DNA of 64,000 nucleotides from Chaetoderma sp. LZ-2023a (GCA_034401795.1 CM067363.1:29654289-29718288); one strand, 5' to 3'; positions 10,424 to 23,538 are shown, counted from the stretch's first letter. Numbers and translations are program-made. Notes: generated from the sequence alone by a model not told the origin.

Positions 10424-11500
10424 TACACGGACAAACTTATGGCAGTCGTCACATGATGGTGGGGCTGGCTTGGCCTATAAAATAAGCACAAACCTACAAT
10501 AAACAAGCGGAACGAGACACGGATGGAAGGCAGACAATTAATTTTCAAATATTTTGACTCATAAATTAACCGTAACCTCCCGCACCCCACCCCGCCACGT
10601 TACAACAACGATCGCATTGATTATGACGACAAGAACGCGGCGGGCACAACACACCCATAATAGATCCTACAGGATGTGTAACGGCTCCAGGAATCATATC
10701 GCATAGCATTCAGGGTATATTTACTAATCAATATAAATTATACTCCTAACGAACGCAGCACGATATGTGAAGAAAACAACAAAATGTATAACAACTGCTG
10801 TCTCACACGGTAAAACCGCAGACCACGCATCTACTCAAGAATTTTGAAACCACCGATCATTGCAAACCGATCGTGATTGCACGTAAACTTGATCATTCTA
10901 AAGTTTCCGGTACCATTTTTAGTACGCAGCACCCAGAACAAGATGCGCGATTAATGAAAAAATTTTTCTTCACATAAACATCCGAGCGACCGGGTGTGAC
11001 GTCACCCGCTCGGATTCTACGGAGAACGACGTCAGCCGATATTCGTGTTAGAAATACCGTAGCAAACACCTATTTTCATATCTGCCGATCGCCTGTTGGG
11101 GTTTAAAGAAGGCGATCGTCTGGCATATATCGTTGCTAGCACACGTCCCAGATTCTATGGGGTTAGAAATTGGAACATGCGACACAACGAAATTTAGAGA
11201 CCTAAGTCTTTTAACTATGGATATAAAGAACAATACAACCTGGTTATCTTGGGCGGTATTCTCCATAGTCCTTAGTTATCCTTTCAGAACACACAAACTA
11301 TCACTGATTAAAGACTTAGATTCTTTTAAAAAACACTAAAATCCTTAATGCGAAAAGCATGTATTGCACTTGTTGCTATGCAAACAAGAATGAGCTCTAT
11401 GGTAAACGGGTACTCGGCAGTGGGGAGCCGGGTACCCGGTTCCCAGGAGTCGGTAAAGCTTTCTAAGTCTATAATCCTAGAGCCGCTGTCAGGGCCAGCT
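10424..11500 (-). promoter_or_regulatory. DIRS copy 1 upstream region with CRE-like palindrome
   Basis: About 1.08 kb of non-coding DNA between the gag start and right terminal repeat, conserved in copies 2 and 3. It includes an imperfect palindrome at 10982-11013 centred on tgacgtca (ccgagcg ... cgctcgg), the classical CRE/ATF site, and a stem-loop near 11407-11438. It probably holds the element promoter; no clear TATA box was found. Confidence 0.5.
11407..11438. other. Conserved stem-loop near the DIRS right end
   Basis: Form gggtactcggc - loop - gccgggtaccc here; perfect 11-bp arms (gggtactcggc / gccgagtaccc) in the copies near 16325 and, inverted, 4573 and 11825. One arm mismatch in this copy. 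Confidence 0.6.
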
Positions 11501-11544
11501 GTATATCAGAAGTAACAGAATGGTGAGTATTGATCGAAGGAGAA
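11501..11544. repeat. DIRS copy 1 right inverted terminal repeat
   Basis: Exact reverse complement of 4748-4791; ends gatcgaaggagaa, directly followed by segment X. Confidence 0.92.
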
Positions 11545-11994
11545 CACTGATGCTCATTTTGGGGACTTCCTGATTATATCCTCTGACATGTGCCAGTCGT
11601 TGTCAATATTACTGCTTCTTTCATATCGAGCATAGCATATGGAAAAACACAAATAATCGTAGTGAGTATCGGAATCATATTGATATGGAATGAAGGAAAT
11701 TTCAATTTCACTTTCTCCGAGATCTAACAATACTCACCATTCTATTACTTCTGATACAAGCTATCCTGGATAGCTGGCCCTAGGACTATAGACTTAGTAA
11801 GCTTTACTGCCTCCTGGAACCAGGTACTCGGCTCCCAACTGCCGAGTACCCGTTTGCCATGAAGCTCATATTGTTTGCATAGCCAGCCACCAAACAAGAG
11901 ATACCCATGGCTTGCCTCCATGGGGCTGGGAGGCTGGGTCCGTAATAGAATGGTGAGTATTGTTAGATCTCGGAGAAAGGGAAATTGAAATTTA
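11545..11994. repeat. Flanking segment X, copy 2
   Basis: Matches 4293-4742 for about 440 bp with no difference seen, then differs (gaaatttacttca against gacatttcctgca) just before DIRS copy 2. Starts at the base after the DIRS copy 1 terminus and includes a second 285-bp mini-element at 11703-11987. Confidence 0.9.
11703..11987. mobile_element. 285-bp DIRS-related mini-element, second copy
   Basis: Same as 4451-4735, at offset 7252: 46-bp inverted repeats with one mismatch and no coding capacity. Confidence 0.7.
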
Positions 11995-12527
11995 CTTCAT
12001 TCTCCTTCGATCAATACTCACCATTCTATTACTTCTGATATACACCAGATTTGGTCAGTAACCTGGTGGGAAGGGGCAAGCCATAACTGCTACTTTTGCC
12101 CTTTGGAGAAAGAGCTTAGACTTGATTAACGGAGACCTAAAAGGACCATCAAGTTAACGGAACCGAATCACATTCGCATCACTGCCCACCCCCCTTTTCT
12201 CCTAAGAAAAGGGAGAGAACTCAAGAACATGCATCTCGCCTGAAACACAAATATGCCAAGAGGGTTAACTGCTCTTTGCATATGTTAGCCTGGGAATGAG
12301 CATGAATATATAAGATGAATGAACATGACATATAGACATAATACAAAAAACTCTCAATCTTGAATTACCTCGTGATAATGGATTCCAGACGTACCGCCTC
12401 CAACCATTCACTTGTCCGGCCATCAGTGACACAATCTGGTTGACATATTCTCGCTCGACCATGTCTGCTTCTTAATTCTTTTTCTTACAAATGCCAAAAA
12501 AGGGAGAAGAGCAGTGTGGTCGTATAA

Positions 12528-12755
12528 CTATCGTTTCAAAACAGCTAAAGCGAGTGGATTGGCGGAGTCTGACACATCCCTCATATAGTAATCTGTGAAA
12601 GAGGACTCACAGTGCCATTGTGCAACAGCCATGATGTCCTCTAACGGAACACCATTGTAAATGGCGGTCGAGGCAGCTATTCCTCTAACATCGTGTGCCC
12701 TTGCGCATTGCACCTGGTGCCCAGTCGCAATCTCATGGGTAGTCTGAATGCATCC
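12528..12755 (-). pseudogene. DIRS recombinase C-terminal fragment (copy 2)
   Basis: About 61 codons remain, including the AHDVRGIAAS box with the second catalytic Arg and the FTDYYMRD box with the Tyr. The first Arg and the N-terminal half are deleted, so it is inactive. Confidence 0.88.
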
Positions 12756-13490
12756 GAGCAGTGTACGGGTATACCTGCTACATGGAGACCATCATGCCCA
12801 CCATCTGAAGAAACCGCCTCGCCTGAATGTGGTTTCCCAATCGAAACTCTTGAGGATGGCTAACAGACACCACTCTGGGCTCTGACGGGTAAAAAAACCT
12901 GCCCTCCTCGAGATCGAATCGCATCCTTAAATAAACGAAATGTTGAGTGGTGTGTCAACTCAGATTTCTCCTTGTTGACTATCCAGCCTAGATCTGAAAG
13001 CAACTTCAGAGTCAGAGCAGTATCCACCTCTAACCTGGCTGATGATCATCCAATCGTCTATGTAGGTGTGAAGCACCACGTTCTCTTTTCTGAGAAACGC
13101 TGTCACCACAAGGACCACTCTGGTGAAAACCCCTTGGAGCTGTCGACAGGCCGAATGGGAGGATTTAAACTCCCATACCAGATTCTGAAACGCAACTCTC
13201 CGAAACCTGTGACAACTCCCGTTCATAGGAATGTGGGAACATGCAGCTCTCACATCGATCGATACACACCACACCCCCTTCCTCAATCCAGCCATTACCG
13301 ACCTCCGAGTTTCCATCTGATTGATAAACCAATTCAATGACCTGAGACTGAGTACTGTCTGACGTCACACCTCGCCAGGCCTCGACGAAACGCACGAGCC
13401 TTCCACCCACCATAGACGCCTCGGCGTCTAACGGGGTTGTCCGGCTCGCGGTCCGCTCTCCCCCCCCCCATTTCTTAACGAGAGAGAGAA
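12756..13490 (-). pseudogene. DIRS RT fragment (copy 2)
   Basis: Covers RT palm motifs in decayed form: motif A is changed to SIDVRAACSHIPM (the Asp is kept, the following residues are altered), and HTYIDDW is present. Frameshifts follow. RNase H is absent through deletion. Upstream, the segment with MVGGRLVRFVEAW aligns with the RT start of copy 1. Confidence 0.85.
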
Positions 13491-13599
13491 CCATTTCGGT
13501 CTTGGCTCGGCAGGTCTAACTGGCACCGCTGTTCCTGTCGCACAGGTGCGGTCCAGGCGGATACGAAGGGAGCTCTCGTACCCTCAGTTCGATCTGCTC

Positions 13600-15300
13600 C
13601 CTTCTTTCCGCCCTTTGAGGACTTTCCCTTTCCCTTTCCCTTTCCGCCTCTAGGGCGATCAGGAGCAACATTGGGGAGGGTAGGGGCCTCCACAACCTTC
13701 CTGGCTTTCTTCACCGGCGGCGGCTGAGAAAAACCAGACGAAGCAGAAGTCGCACTAGGCTTAGCTTTCGTCTTGCCTTTATGCTGCTTCTGCTTCTTTG
13801 AAGGTTGAACAGCTAACGGCTTCCCTACAGCCCCTAGTGCGTGCTCTTACCGCACTAGCTCCAGCTGTAGGTTTACCGCCAACCAATTCTGCTATGTCCT
13901 CTAGGATGGCCCACGCCTGGCCACCGAAGATGCTAGGCCCTGTCAGGGGTGTCCCAAGAAGACGCTCCCTGACTGCCGTAGCCGGACGCATATGGTCAAG
14001 AACCATTTGCCTCCTGGACTTTGTAACACGCGCCTGCACCCTTGCCAGCGCGTCCATAGACAGCACCAAGCCGTCATAGACGCACGAAAGCGCCACAGGG
14101 TGGCCTGCCCCCGCTGCAGGCGATAAGAGTGGTTGACAGCACTCATAGCTGCCTTCACACCCTCATCGCATAGGGACAGGACTTCATCCTGGTGTGCCTG
14201 GGACTTGTCCACAAATGCCGGACCGGGGCCACCCGCTCCAGCACTCTGGACACCCAGAACCCATCGGTCATCCTCAGTGACCGATGGTACCACACCATAC
14301 CTGTCGTATTCCCCCCGTGGAATACGACACCTCGCCCGCACCTCCCTGGAGGCCGCAGGGAGCTGGCCCTTGGTCATGAGCTGACAGACTGGATCCGGGC
14401 TGCGGGCAAGATTCCCGTCCTAATCGATGCAACCGACGGACGGGGCGCATCCTCCTCGGCCGTGGCCGAAACCACAGACCGGTCCACCCTGGCTAGCCAA
14501 GCCAGAGCATCCGACCAGTCTACTTCCGAGGAAGACACACCCGTGAACACGTCACCCATTGACGCGTTCACAGGCCTCCCAACAAGGAGCCGCAGCTGAC
14601 AAGCCAGGTACTCCGGTACCAAACGGTTCCGCCGCCACCCCATGAAACACACCAGTCCATGGGGTAGGCCCGCACGGAAAACCGTGCTGACCCATAGCAG
14701 ACGCGGAACCGTGAATACCACGCCTGGCCCGACACACCCGTCACCGTGTCGGCTGGCGTCAAACCAACCATCACGGGACCGGTGCCTGGTACCAGATTGG
14801 CCTCCACCACGGGCGGAGCCGCTGCCCTGGCTTGCGCCAAGCCAGACAGATGGAGGACGGTTCCGTCCAGAACGGAATCGACCTCCATATTCTCCACCCG
14901 TGGCATCACAGGCCGCAGCAACCTCTCCTCCTCGTCTTCAGACTCCGAAGAGTCGTCACTAGACGAAGAAACCGTGGAGCCGTCCACCCTGTCCAAGGAC
15001 AGGGTCTGTATCAAGCATGGGGAGAAACTGCCCCCCAACCTTCAGCAGCAGGGACGACACCAGCGTGGGCAGACCGCTATGCAGAAAACCCTGCATAGCC
15101 GGACCGAACCACGCCGGTGGTGCCATCTCCGCCACCTCCAGCTGGGGACGTGGAGCGCCCCCACCGGCCGAACCGGATGCTCCACGATTTAACTTCGAAC
15201 CGCCTGACCCCGCGTCAGACCCAGCCACATCCTTCTCGGCAAGGAACTTCAACATCATATCCGCGGACCACACTGCACACACATTACACCTACTATCAAG
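13600..15300 (-). pseudogene. DIRS gag-like gene remnant (copy 2)
   Basis: Aligns with the 691-aa gag of copy 1 in several frames: basic tail near 13620-13700, core block (LLGTPLTGPSIFGGQAWAIL) near 13880-13990, ALCDEG-type block near 14130-14220, acidic stretch near 14900-14960, and the N-terminal part beyond 15040. Small insertions and deletions break the frame repeatedly. Not functional. Confidence 0.85.
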
Positions 15301-16448
15301 GTTACATGGAGTACATCTAAAGCAGACATGATCTTTAAATAGGACCCGTAAGAACTTGTGGCACTCGTCACATGATGGCGGGGCTGGCTTGGCCTATAAA
15401 TAAGCACAAACCTACAATAAGCAAGCGGAACGAGACACGGATGGAAGGCAGTCAATTAATTTTCAAATATATTGACCATAAATTAACTGTAACCCTCCCG
15501 CACCCCACCCCGCAACAGCAAAGATCGCATTGATATGACGACAAGAACGAATCGGGCATAAATACACCCATAATTGATCCTCCAGGATGTATAACGGAAC
15601 CAGGAATCATATCGCATAGCATTCGGGGTATATTTACCAATCAATATAAATTATACTCCTAACGAAAGCCAAAACGATATGTGAAGAAACAACAAAATGT
15701 AAACAAACTGCTGTAGCACACGGTAAAACCGCAGACCACACATCTAATCAAGAATTTTCAAACCACCGATCATTGCAAACAGATCGTGATCACACGCAAA
15801 ACTTGAACATTCCAAAGTTTTCTGGTACCATTTTTAGTATGCAGCACCCAGAACAAGATGCGCGAATTAATGAAAAAATTTTTCTTCACATAAACATCCG
15901 AGCACCACGGGTGTGACGTCACCCGCTCGGATCTTACGGAGAACGACGTCAGCCGATATTCGTGTTACAAATACCGTAGCAAACACCTATTTTCATATCT
16001 GCCGATCGCCTGTTGGGCTTTAAAGAAGGCGACCATCCAGCATATCTCGTTGTTAACACACGTCACAGATTCTTTGGGGTCAGAAATTGGAACATGCGAC
16101 ACAACGAAATTTAGAGACCTAAGTCTTTTAACTATGGAATAATAAGGAAATATAGGACCTGGTTATCCTCGGCGGTATCCATATTATCCAATTATCCTTG
16201 CAAGAGAATCACTAGCTGTCACAATCACAGACAAAGACGTAGATTTATTTCTTAATCTCTCCACTGCGAAAAGCATGTATAACTCTTGTTTCTATGCAAA
16301 CAAGAATGAGCTCTATGGTAGACGGGTACTCGGCAGTTGGGAGCCGAGTACCCGGTTCCAAGGAGTCGGTAAACCTTTCTAAGTCTATAGTCCTAGAGCC
16401 AGCTGTATATCAGAAGTAACAGAATGGTGAGTATTGATCGAAGGAGAA

Positions 16449-16916
16449 CGCACATTTCAAAATCAAACAATCTGGAATGTTGTTGCTTTATTTTCTTTAA
16501 TTTTACAAGACAACCGAATCAAAAAGGAAAAATTATTACACGGCCTGAAATTGCTAACCCTAGATTTAAAAAAGAATTATGTTCACTGACTGCCTAACAC
16601 TCTGCAACTAAGTATATACTTGGCATTTCACGACAGACTCAGGGTCTGCAGCGAAAGAAAGAAAATTATATGGCAATTCGACGGAGTAACTAGCTGGTTT
16701 TCTCAATGACAAAGTTGTTATCTCGCTATTGTTAGCGTGTTTATTGTAGCGCTTTGTGTTGTGATAATGAACACGGGCGTGAATCAATTATAATTGTACT
16801 CATGCACTGATAAAATGCGATGGAAAAGTATACACTTCAGATTTTTTAAAAACATTAAATTTTTGACGATTTTCCCTTAATTACATCATAAAAATCGCGA
16901 TTTAAAAAATAAATCA
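16449..16916. other. Spacer between DIRS copy 2 and the next DIRS fragment
   Basis: AT-rich, no ORF and no repeat recognised. Confidence 0.5.
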
Positions 16917-17735
16917 AACCAAGAACCATATCGCATAGCATTCGGGGTATATTTACTAATCAATATAAATTATACTCCTAACGAAGGCCAAAACGATATG
17001 TGAAGAAACAACAAAATGTAAACAAACTGCTGTAGCACACGGTAAAACCGCAGACCACACATCTAAATCAAGAATTTTGAAACCACAGATCATTGCAAAC
17101 AGATCGTGATAACACGCAAAACTTGAAAAGTTTTTCTGGTACCAATAAAGTATGCAGCACCCAGAATCAGATGTGCGAATTAATGAAACATTTTCTTCAC
17201 ATAAAAATCTGAGACAACACGGGTCACCCGCTCGAATCTTACGGAGAACGACGTCAGCCGATTCTCGTGTTTCATATCTTCTGATCGCCTGTTGGGATTA
17301 AAGGAAGGCGATCAATGTGGCATATTTCGTTGTTAACACACGTCCCAGATTCGGGGTCAGAAATTGGAACATGTGACACAGACGAAATTTTGAAGACCTA
17401 AATCTATTAACTATAGAATAACATGGAAATATACGACCTGGTTATCATCGGTTCCTTCCATGGTAATCCAATATAATCCTTAGAGAGCGCACAAAGCTAT
17501 CACAATTCACAGAAAGACTTAGAAAACTTAAGACTCCAACTGCACAAACAGCATGTAGCTCTTAGTGCTATGCAAACAAGAATGAGCTTCATGGCAATCG
17601 GGTATTCGGCAGTTGGGAGCCGAGTACCCGGTTCCAGGAGCCGGTAAAGCTTACTAAGTCTATAGTCCTAGGGCCAGCTATCCAGGATAGCTTGTATCAG
17701 AAGTAATATAATGGTGAGTATTACTCGAAGGAGAA
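16917..17735 (-). mobile_element. DIRS right-end fragment (copy 3)
   Basis: From aagaaccatatcgcatagca this follows 15605-16448 of copy 2 closely (upstream region, stem-loop, right terminus ending ggagaa at 17735). The gene region is absent. The terminus is slightly diverged (gtattactcgaaggagaa). Confidence 0.85.
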
Positions 17736-18435
17736 ATCCCACTCTATAGAGTTGCTGTAAATGGACCTTTCCAGTTTATCCATCCATCACATGACGTCAT
17801 AATCAACTACGTGAGCGTAGGATGACGTCATAATCAATTACAGCAACAATGACTCCATTTAGTCCATCTTAAACGCTTAATATTCCGACACATTGTATGA
17901 ATTGTACGTCTTTGCTTTTTGATAAACCTGCTGTTGAATATTTTGAAACTAATTTGACTGGCCGCTGTTGCTGCCAAATTAGTTTCAAATTATTTAACAG
18001 CTTACCTGTATAGTTTTGTGGAAATTGATAGCCACAGTGTTCAGGGATCGCTCGCATTCGTCATGTCATGAGATCAAATGTGTCTATTTTACAAAGAATG
18101 CTGCTGAAAACTGGTGTATTTTCGCTTTTGATACAGTATTGGCAGATATCTTCAGGACTCCACAGACAAATATCAAACCAAGCTTGGAGAAGACTGCTCC
18201 AGAAAAATCTGAGTTATTGAAGAATGCGTAGTCTTCATTTTAAAAACAATGTTGCTGAAAGCTTTTGCAGTAAAATGATGTTGCGTTTTACCTTTTGACC
18301 CCAAATTGGAACATCTCTTCGGGACCCCACAGACAAGCTTCCACCCAAGTTTAGAAAAGCTCCCTCCATTAAAACCAGTTATTATTAAGAACAAGAACAA
18401 CAACAAGAAGCAGGGCCAGATCTGGCTTTTGCAAT
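17736..18435. other. Spacer with paired CRE-like sites and a hairpin
   Basis: No gene. atgacgtcataatcaa occurs twice within 17795-17845, and gttgctgtaaatgg / caattacagcaac bracket it. A family-1 hairpin lies at 17932-18000. Confidence 0.5.
17932..18000. repeat. Foldback repeat family 1, shortened copy
   Basis: Left arm tgttgaatattttgaaacta is complete; the loop is cut so that ctgttgctgcc runs straight into aaattagtttcaaattattt of the right arm. Confidence 0.75.
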
Positions 18436-18780
18436 GTGCTAGCCAATAAATTATCCAAATAATATTTTTGTTAGCCAAATATTTATAGATATTTTAGCAA
18501 CATCTTTATTTCAATGTCACTTATGAACATGTTTGCTAGTCAGTCATCATCAGATAATACTATTAATTTTACAGTCCTGATACAACAGGGTCTTAATATA
18601 TAAGAAATGTGTTGAACGTAAACCAGAATTTTTTCAATGCATTTGTAACACTGGAGTTAGTCAGGACTCAGCCGATCGAAAAAATTAAATTGATTTTAAT
18701 CATTAGACAATGATTTAGCCAACTTTACTTTTCATTAGCCAGATTCAGTTTTCTAGCAATTGGCTAATGGACCTTCCATT
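18436..18780. repeat. Dispersed repeat, copy without hairpin
   Basis: Aligns with 3822-4275 but lacks the family-1 hairpin after aagaaatgtgttgaa. Confidence 0.75.
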
Positions 18781-18865
18781 TTTAGCTATGCCCCGCCCAT
18801 CACTAGCTAAGCTCCACCCACACCTCGCTCGTACTGGGATTGATCGATCCCTGAATACCACAACT
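18781..18865. repeat. Repeat arm, inverted partner at 23935-24010
   Basis: Contains tagctatgccccgcccatca, ctccacccacacc and gattgatcgatccc; the reverse complement of these blocks occurs in the same order at 23935-24010. Confidence 0.6.
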
Positions 18866-18895
18866 ATCAATTTCCTGAAAACCATACAGGGAAGA

Positions 18896-18984
18896 TGTTG
18901 AGTATTTTGTAATCAATTTGACTGGGTGGTTGCTGCCTATGGCAGCAACAGCGCCCAGTCAAATTAGTTTCAAAATATTCAACA
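18896..18984. repeat. Foldback repeat family 1 copy
   Basis: tgttgagtattttgtaatca on the left and agtttcaaaatattcaaca on the right, with the loop ttgctgcctatggcagcaa itself palindromic. Confidence 0.85.
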
Positions 18985-19277
18985 GCATAGAATTACAAAG
19001 ACATTCATACAACGTGTCGGAGTATTTGAGATTTGGTGACATTCTATATGGAACCCTTTGTGACGTAATGATCATCATACACACGATGGGCTGATTATGA
19101 AGTCATACGAGGTCAGATGATGGATGGACACTCTGGAAAGGTGAATTGAGTGGCTAGTGGGTATATCGGTCCCTGAAGAAGCACTCCATGCTTTGCGACG
19201 CAGGTGATACAGGATTAGACTGTAAGCCCTAAGTGGCAGAACATGAACCAGCAAACTAATTGGGTCAGTAAATCCAC

Positions 19278-19561
19278 TAATGGTGCCAACTAACACTGGT
19301 AAATTTCTACTAGCCAGGCTTTCAAGCCTGTAAACAAACCAATTTAATTTAATTTGTTATATTTTATACATATAAAACAAGTGAAAATTGGATAATTTGT
19401 AAAAAAAAAAAAGCCATGATTAAATTGGTGATGCTGGTCTTGGTAATGGACTTCACGACGACAGCGCTTCATTTCGCAGTAAGCTACGGAGGATGGATAG
19501 AGCTAGTAGACTAGTGAAAGCCTGGCTAGTAGAAATTTACCAGTGTTAGTTGGTGCCATTA
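19278..19561. mobile_element. 284-bp MITE-like element with 47-bp perfect inverted repeats
   Basis: Left arm 19278-19324 starts taatggtgccaactaacact; right arm 19515-19561 is its exact reverse complement. The ~190-bp interior has a 12-A run and no ORF. Superfamily not identifiable. Confidence 0.85.
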
Positions 19562-20063
19562 TTATATACTTTTGCATGTATGGGTATTTGTTCATATACG
19601 TAGCATTTGTCAATAAACAATGATTGATTGAAAGAAAATAAACACCACTGATCAGTCTTTTGTCGAAGTACTAAGATATATGCATTATTTAACCCGCCTT
19701 GTGTGACACGCCTCAAACCACCCAAAATACTACTTTTATCAATTAACCATTTAATGGTCAGGATTTTTCTGGAATTTAAATTTTTTTTTCTTACAAACCT
19801 TTATTAATCTGATCACAAACAGTTTTTGCAATGGGCTTGAGAAACGTCCATTTGCAGCATGACTTTTTTTTTAATTTACCATTGCAATGGCCAATACAAT
19901 AAACTAGGCAGTACCATATTTTCAAAAATAATCTTATCTTGGTCTACAAGTGTCCATTCTGTAAGACAATTGCAATTTTCTGGAACTAATTTAAGGGTTG
20001 ACATTAGTTAACCCTTTAACCCTCAAATTTTTCAAGAAAATTTAAATTTTCTCATAGAAAATC

Positions 20064-20193
20064 TCCATCTGCAGACCAAGTCGAAGAGATTATTTTTGAA
20101 AATTTACCACTGGAAAGACTGGCTCGGTTATCGAGCCAGTCATTCCAGTGGTAAATTTTCAAAAAACAGTCTTCTATCGGTCTGCAGATGGAC
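20064..20193. repeat. Foldback repeat family 2 copy
   Basis: tccatctgcagaccaag on the left and cggtctgcagatgga on the right; central palindrome ggctcggttatcgagcc. Confidence 0.85.
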
Positions 20194-22509
20194 ATTTCTC
20201 AACACCACTGGAGAAGCCGTTTCTGGCTGATTTGAGTGTTAATAGCAAAATACAAATTTGTAGTTAGACAAGTTGCCCATTTGACAGGCAAGAGAATATT
20301 TTTGAAAATTTCCCACCAGAATGAACGTGCTTAGCGTGGAAATTTTTAATAGGTTCTTTTACCTGCATATCTCCACTAAAAAACATTCATAGAATCGCGA
20401 TGACGTCATCACAATCAAATTTCCCATAATACCCGGGGAGCGACACCATTTTTGGAAGGGCTAAATTAACATTACGAGTAATGGGCTGTAAAACCGTAAT
20501 TACATTTTCTTTACTATCTTGCAAAATTCACTCATGATTTGATGTTATCTGATACCTGGCAGAGTTATTACAGATTCTCAGGTACAGGATTTAATGATTT
20601 CACCTTCATGGAAACTGTAAACAATTCTTTGCTATGGGCAGTCCTCTTTAGCATGTAGTAAGTTTACCCCAACTTTAATGGTGGTCGATCTCAAGATGCC
20701 AGGATGTGTGAAACTCTGAATTGTTACTGTTGATGCTGTTTTGGCCAGATTGACCAGTGTGATCATAAGCTAAAGAGCAGAGGAGTCGCAATGAACTTAG
20801 TTTTGTTAATACTCTAGTCTATAATTACCTTAAGTATACATCACATACTAGATTACTGTCTTTAAGCTCGATGAATGGCTCCCCCACCCCACCTCTCCAA
20901 CCCTCTCTCTCCATTACCGCTAGCAACTTAAAACTGCAGATTTTCTAGCACTAAATGTTAAAAATTAAAAAATAATGCATATGTACTGTGGGTGCAAGTG
21001 GATAAAAAAAATGATATGTTTACATGATATGTCTACATTACATGTAGTGTTGTAATGTTGTTTTTTGTAATATGTACAAGTTCAAGATTATTTATTTTGA
21101 TATAGAATATACATGTACAGTAATTTAATGTTGTAATGTCTTTGTCTAATATATGCATCACCACATATACTTTGCCTTTGATGGGCTACCTGTCCTTTGT
21201 AATATAAATGTGAAATGCTACTATAAAATAAAAAAATTAAAATTGAATCGAATTGAATACCTATTACTAACCGGCTGTCAATCAAACTTCAAAACAGACT
21301 AATGCGGCAAGACGAACTGCTGGCTAACCGACTTTGTCATTTCTATTCATCGATTAAGCTTTGGCAAGCACTTTGCTATCATCTCAATCCATTTTACAAA
21401 TAAAATATCTAGATGCGTGTTATTTTGGCATGGATAACGTGTAATATGCAACAAATTAAAGTTGCTTGAAAGAAATTAGAGTGTACACACAAAATGGCTG
21501 CCTCGCTTTGAAATCAGTAAATATTCCCTTTTATCGCTTACCGCTCGACGTTTGTATACCGTAACCAATTTTCCCTATCTTGCGACACGTCCTGGCTGTT
21601 GATCATTACTCCAAAATGCACCAACCATGAAAATCCTTCGGTAGGATCCAAAGAAAAATCACCGCGACTCGTTAAATATCCAAATTTCGTGACTGCATCA
21701 CTCCTATCAAAACACGTTGGAAGCCATATTTTCTTTGTGAACTAGTGATGGGGTCGATTATATTCGATTCCATGTCCTCTTTTTCAGGAATCGGGTACTC
21801 GTTTGCGTTATCAAGTTTCAAATTTACTCTGCTACTGGAATCGTTTTTTGCGAGAATACGCGCAAGATGCACATTCGTCTCTCGCGAGATCTCCTTCGAT
21901 ACGAGATCGAGAAAAGTATTCTCGAAAAAGCTACGCTTTTGTTTTTAGATTGGCATAATGCACACCCATTAAACCATGCATGCATCAACCAGTTCATGTA
22001 AATTCAGTCAGTGTCAGTTGCGAAAACGACCCACCCCACCTCCCTAGATTCCATTTACCGGATTTAACATCACATCTACCCATTGCGCAACACGGTAATG
22101 CTAATCCAATCTAGCCGGCGGTACCCACTACCGAGGTGGGTACCCGCGGTACATAGGGCTGGGAGTTCTCCAGCCAAAAATTAGGGTGGCTGGGAGTAAG
22201 CAGGTCTTTAGTCCCCTATTACGCGGGCTGATTTATTTTTCTATATATGATGGAAAATATATATATTTCCCTTAAAATGATGATGGATATCAAATGTGTA
22301 CAAAACATCATTGATATAATCTATAAGGAATAGCATAGATATATAATATATAAGGAATAGCATACATATACGTTGATTAATTATATAATTTATACATATA
22401 TATATATATATATATAGTTCCCCACGGGCCCTGTACCCGCCCAATACCTGCATTATCAATGTTTGTCTGTCCCTCTCGCAGACATATTTTCAATTTTCAA
22501 ATTGAAAAT

Positions 22510-23184
<675 letters not shown>

Positions 23185-23538
23185 AGGTGCATATTCACAC
23201 CAGAATGGTTGAAAATTAAATTGTTAAAACTGTATACTTTTAGAGGCTTATATCGTGTGGCTACATGTAGTGAAACGAAATAAATCTTAACGTATGGTCA
23301 TTTTATTCAATATACAACATTAATATAGTTGTTTAAGTTGTGAAATTGAATTATCGACACAAGACCGTCCTAATTCACATTCACAACTAAAAAAATTGTA
23401 TTAATTTATACGTAATGAAATCGTCATATGTTAAGATTTATTTCGTTTCGTTACATCTGCTAACATAATTTAAGGCGCTAAAAGTATTAAAATTTTAACA
23501 CTTATTTTCAAGTATTCTGGTGTGAATATATGCACCTA
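23185..23538. mobile_element. ~354-bp foldback element
   Basis: Left end aggtgcatattcacaccaga returns as tctggtgtgaatatatgcac on the right. The arms extend about 125-150 bp with several mismatches (for example acgaaataaatcttaac / gttaagatttatttcgt), around a loop of ~100 bp. No ORF. MITE-like, superfamily unknown. Confidence 0.75.

Larger units (their letters stand above)
4748..11544 (-). mobile_element. Nearly complete DIRS-type retrotransposon (copy 1)
   Basis: A 6.8-kb element between 44-bp perfect inverted terminal repeats. On the minus strand it encodes, in order, a gag-like protein, an RT/RNase H polyprotein with a one-base frame break, and an overlapping tyrosine recombinase. DIRS elements replicate by reverse transcription and integrate through a tyrosine recombinase rather than a DDE integrase, normally without a target duplication; the gene order, the inverted ends and the RHRY recombinase place this element there. 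The ORFs are otherwise long and clean, suggesting fairly recent activity. The inverted (not split direct) repeats argue for DIRS proper over Ngaro or PAT. Confidence 0.93.
12000..16448 (-). mobile_element. Internally deleted DIRS-type retrotransposon (copy 2)
   Basis: Terminal repeats 12000-12043 and 16405-16448 match those of copy 1 with one mismatch between them (ctatt against ctgtt). The interior lines up with copy 1 but lacks most of the recombinase, all RNase H and part of RT: sequence jumps near 12755 (equivalent to about 5517 to 7258 of copy 1) and again near 13355 (about 7880 to 8130). The remaining gene parts are broken. By eye the gag region is roughly 90% identical to copy 1. It cannot be autonomous but keeps both ends, so it could in principle be mobilised in trans. 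Confidence 0.9.
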
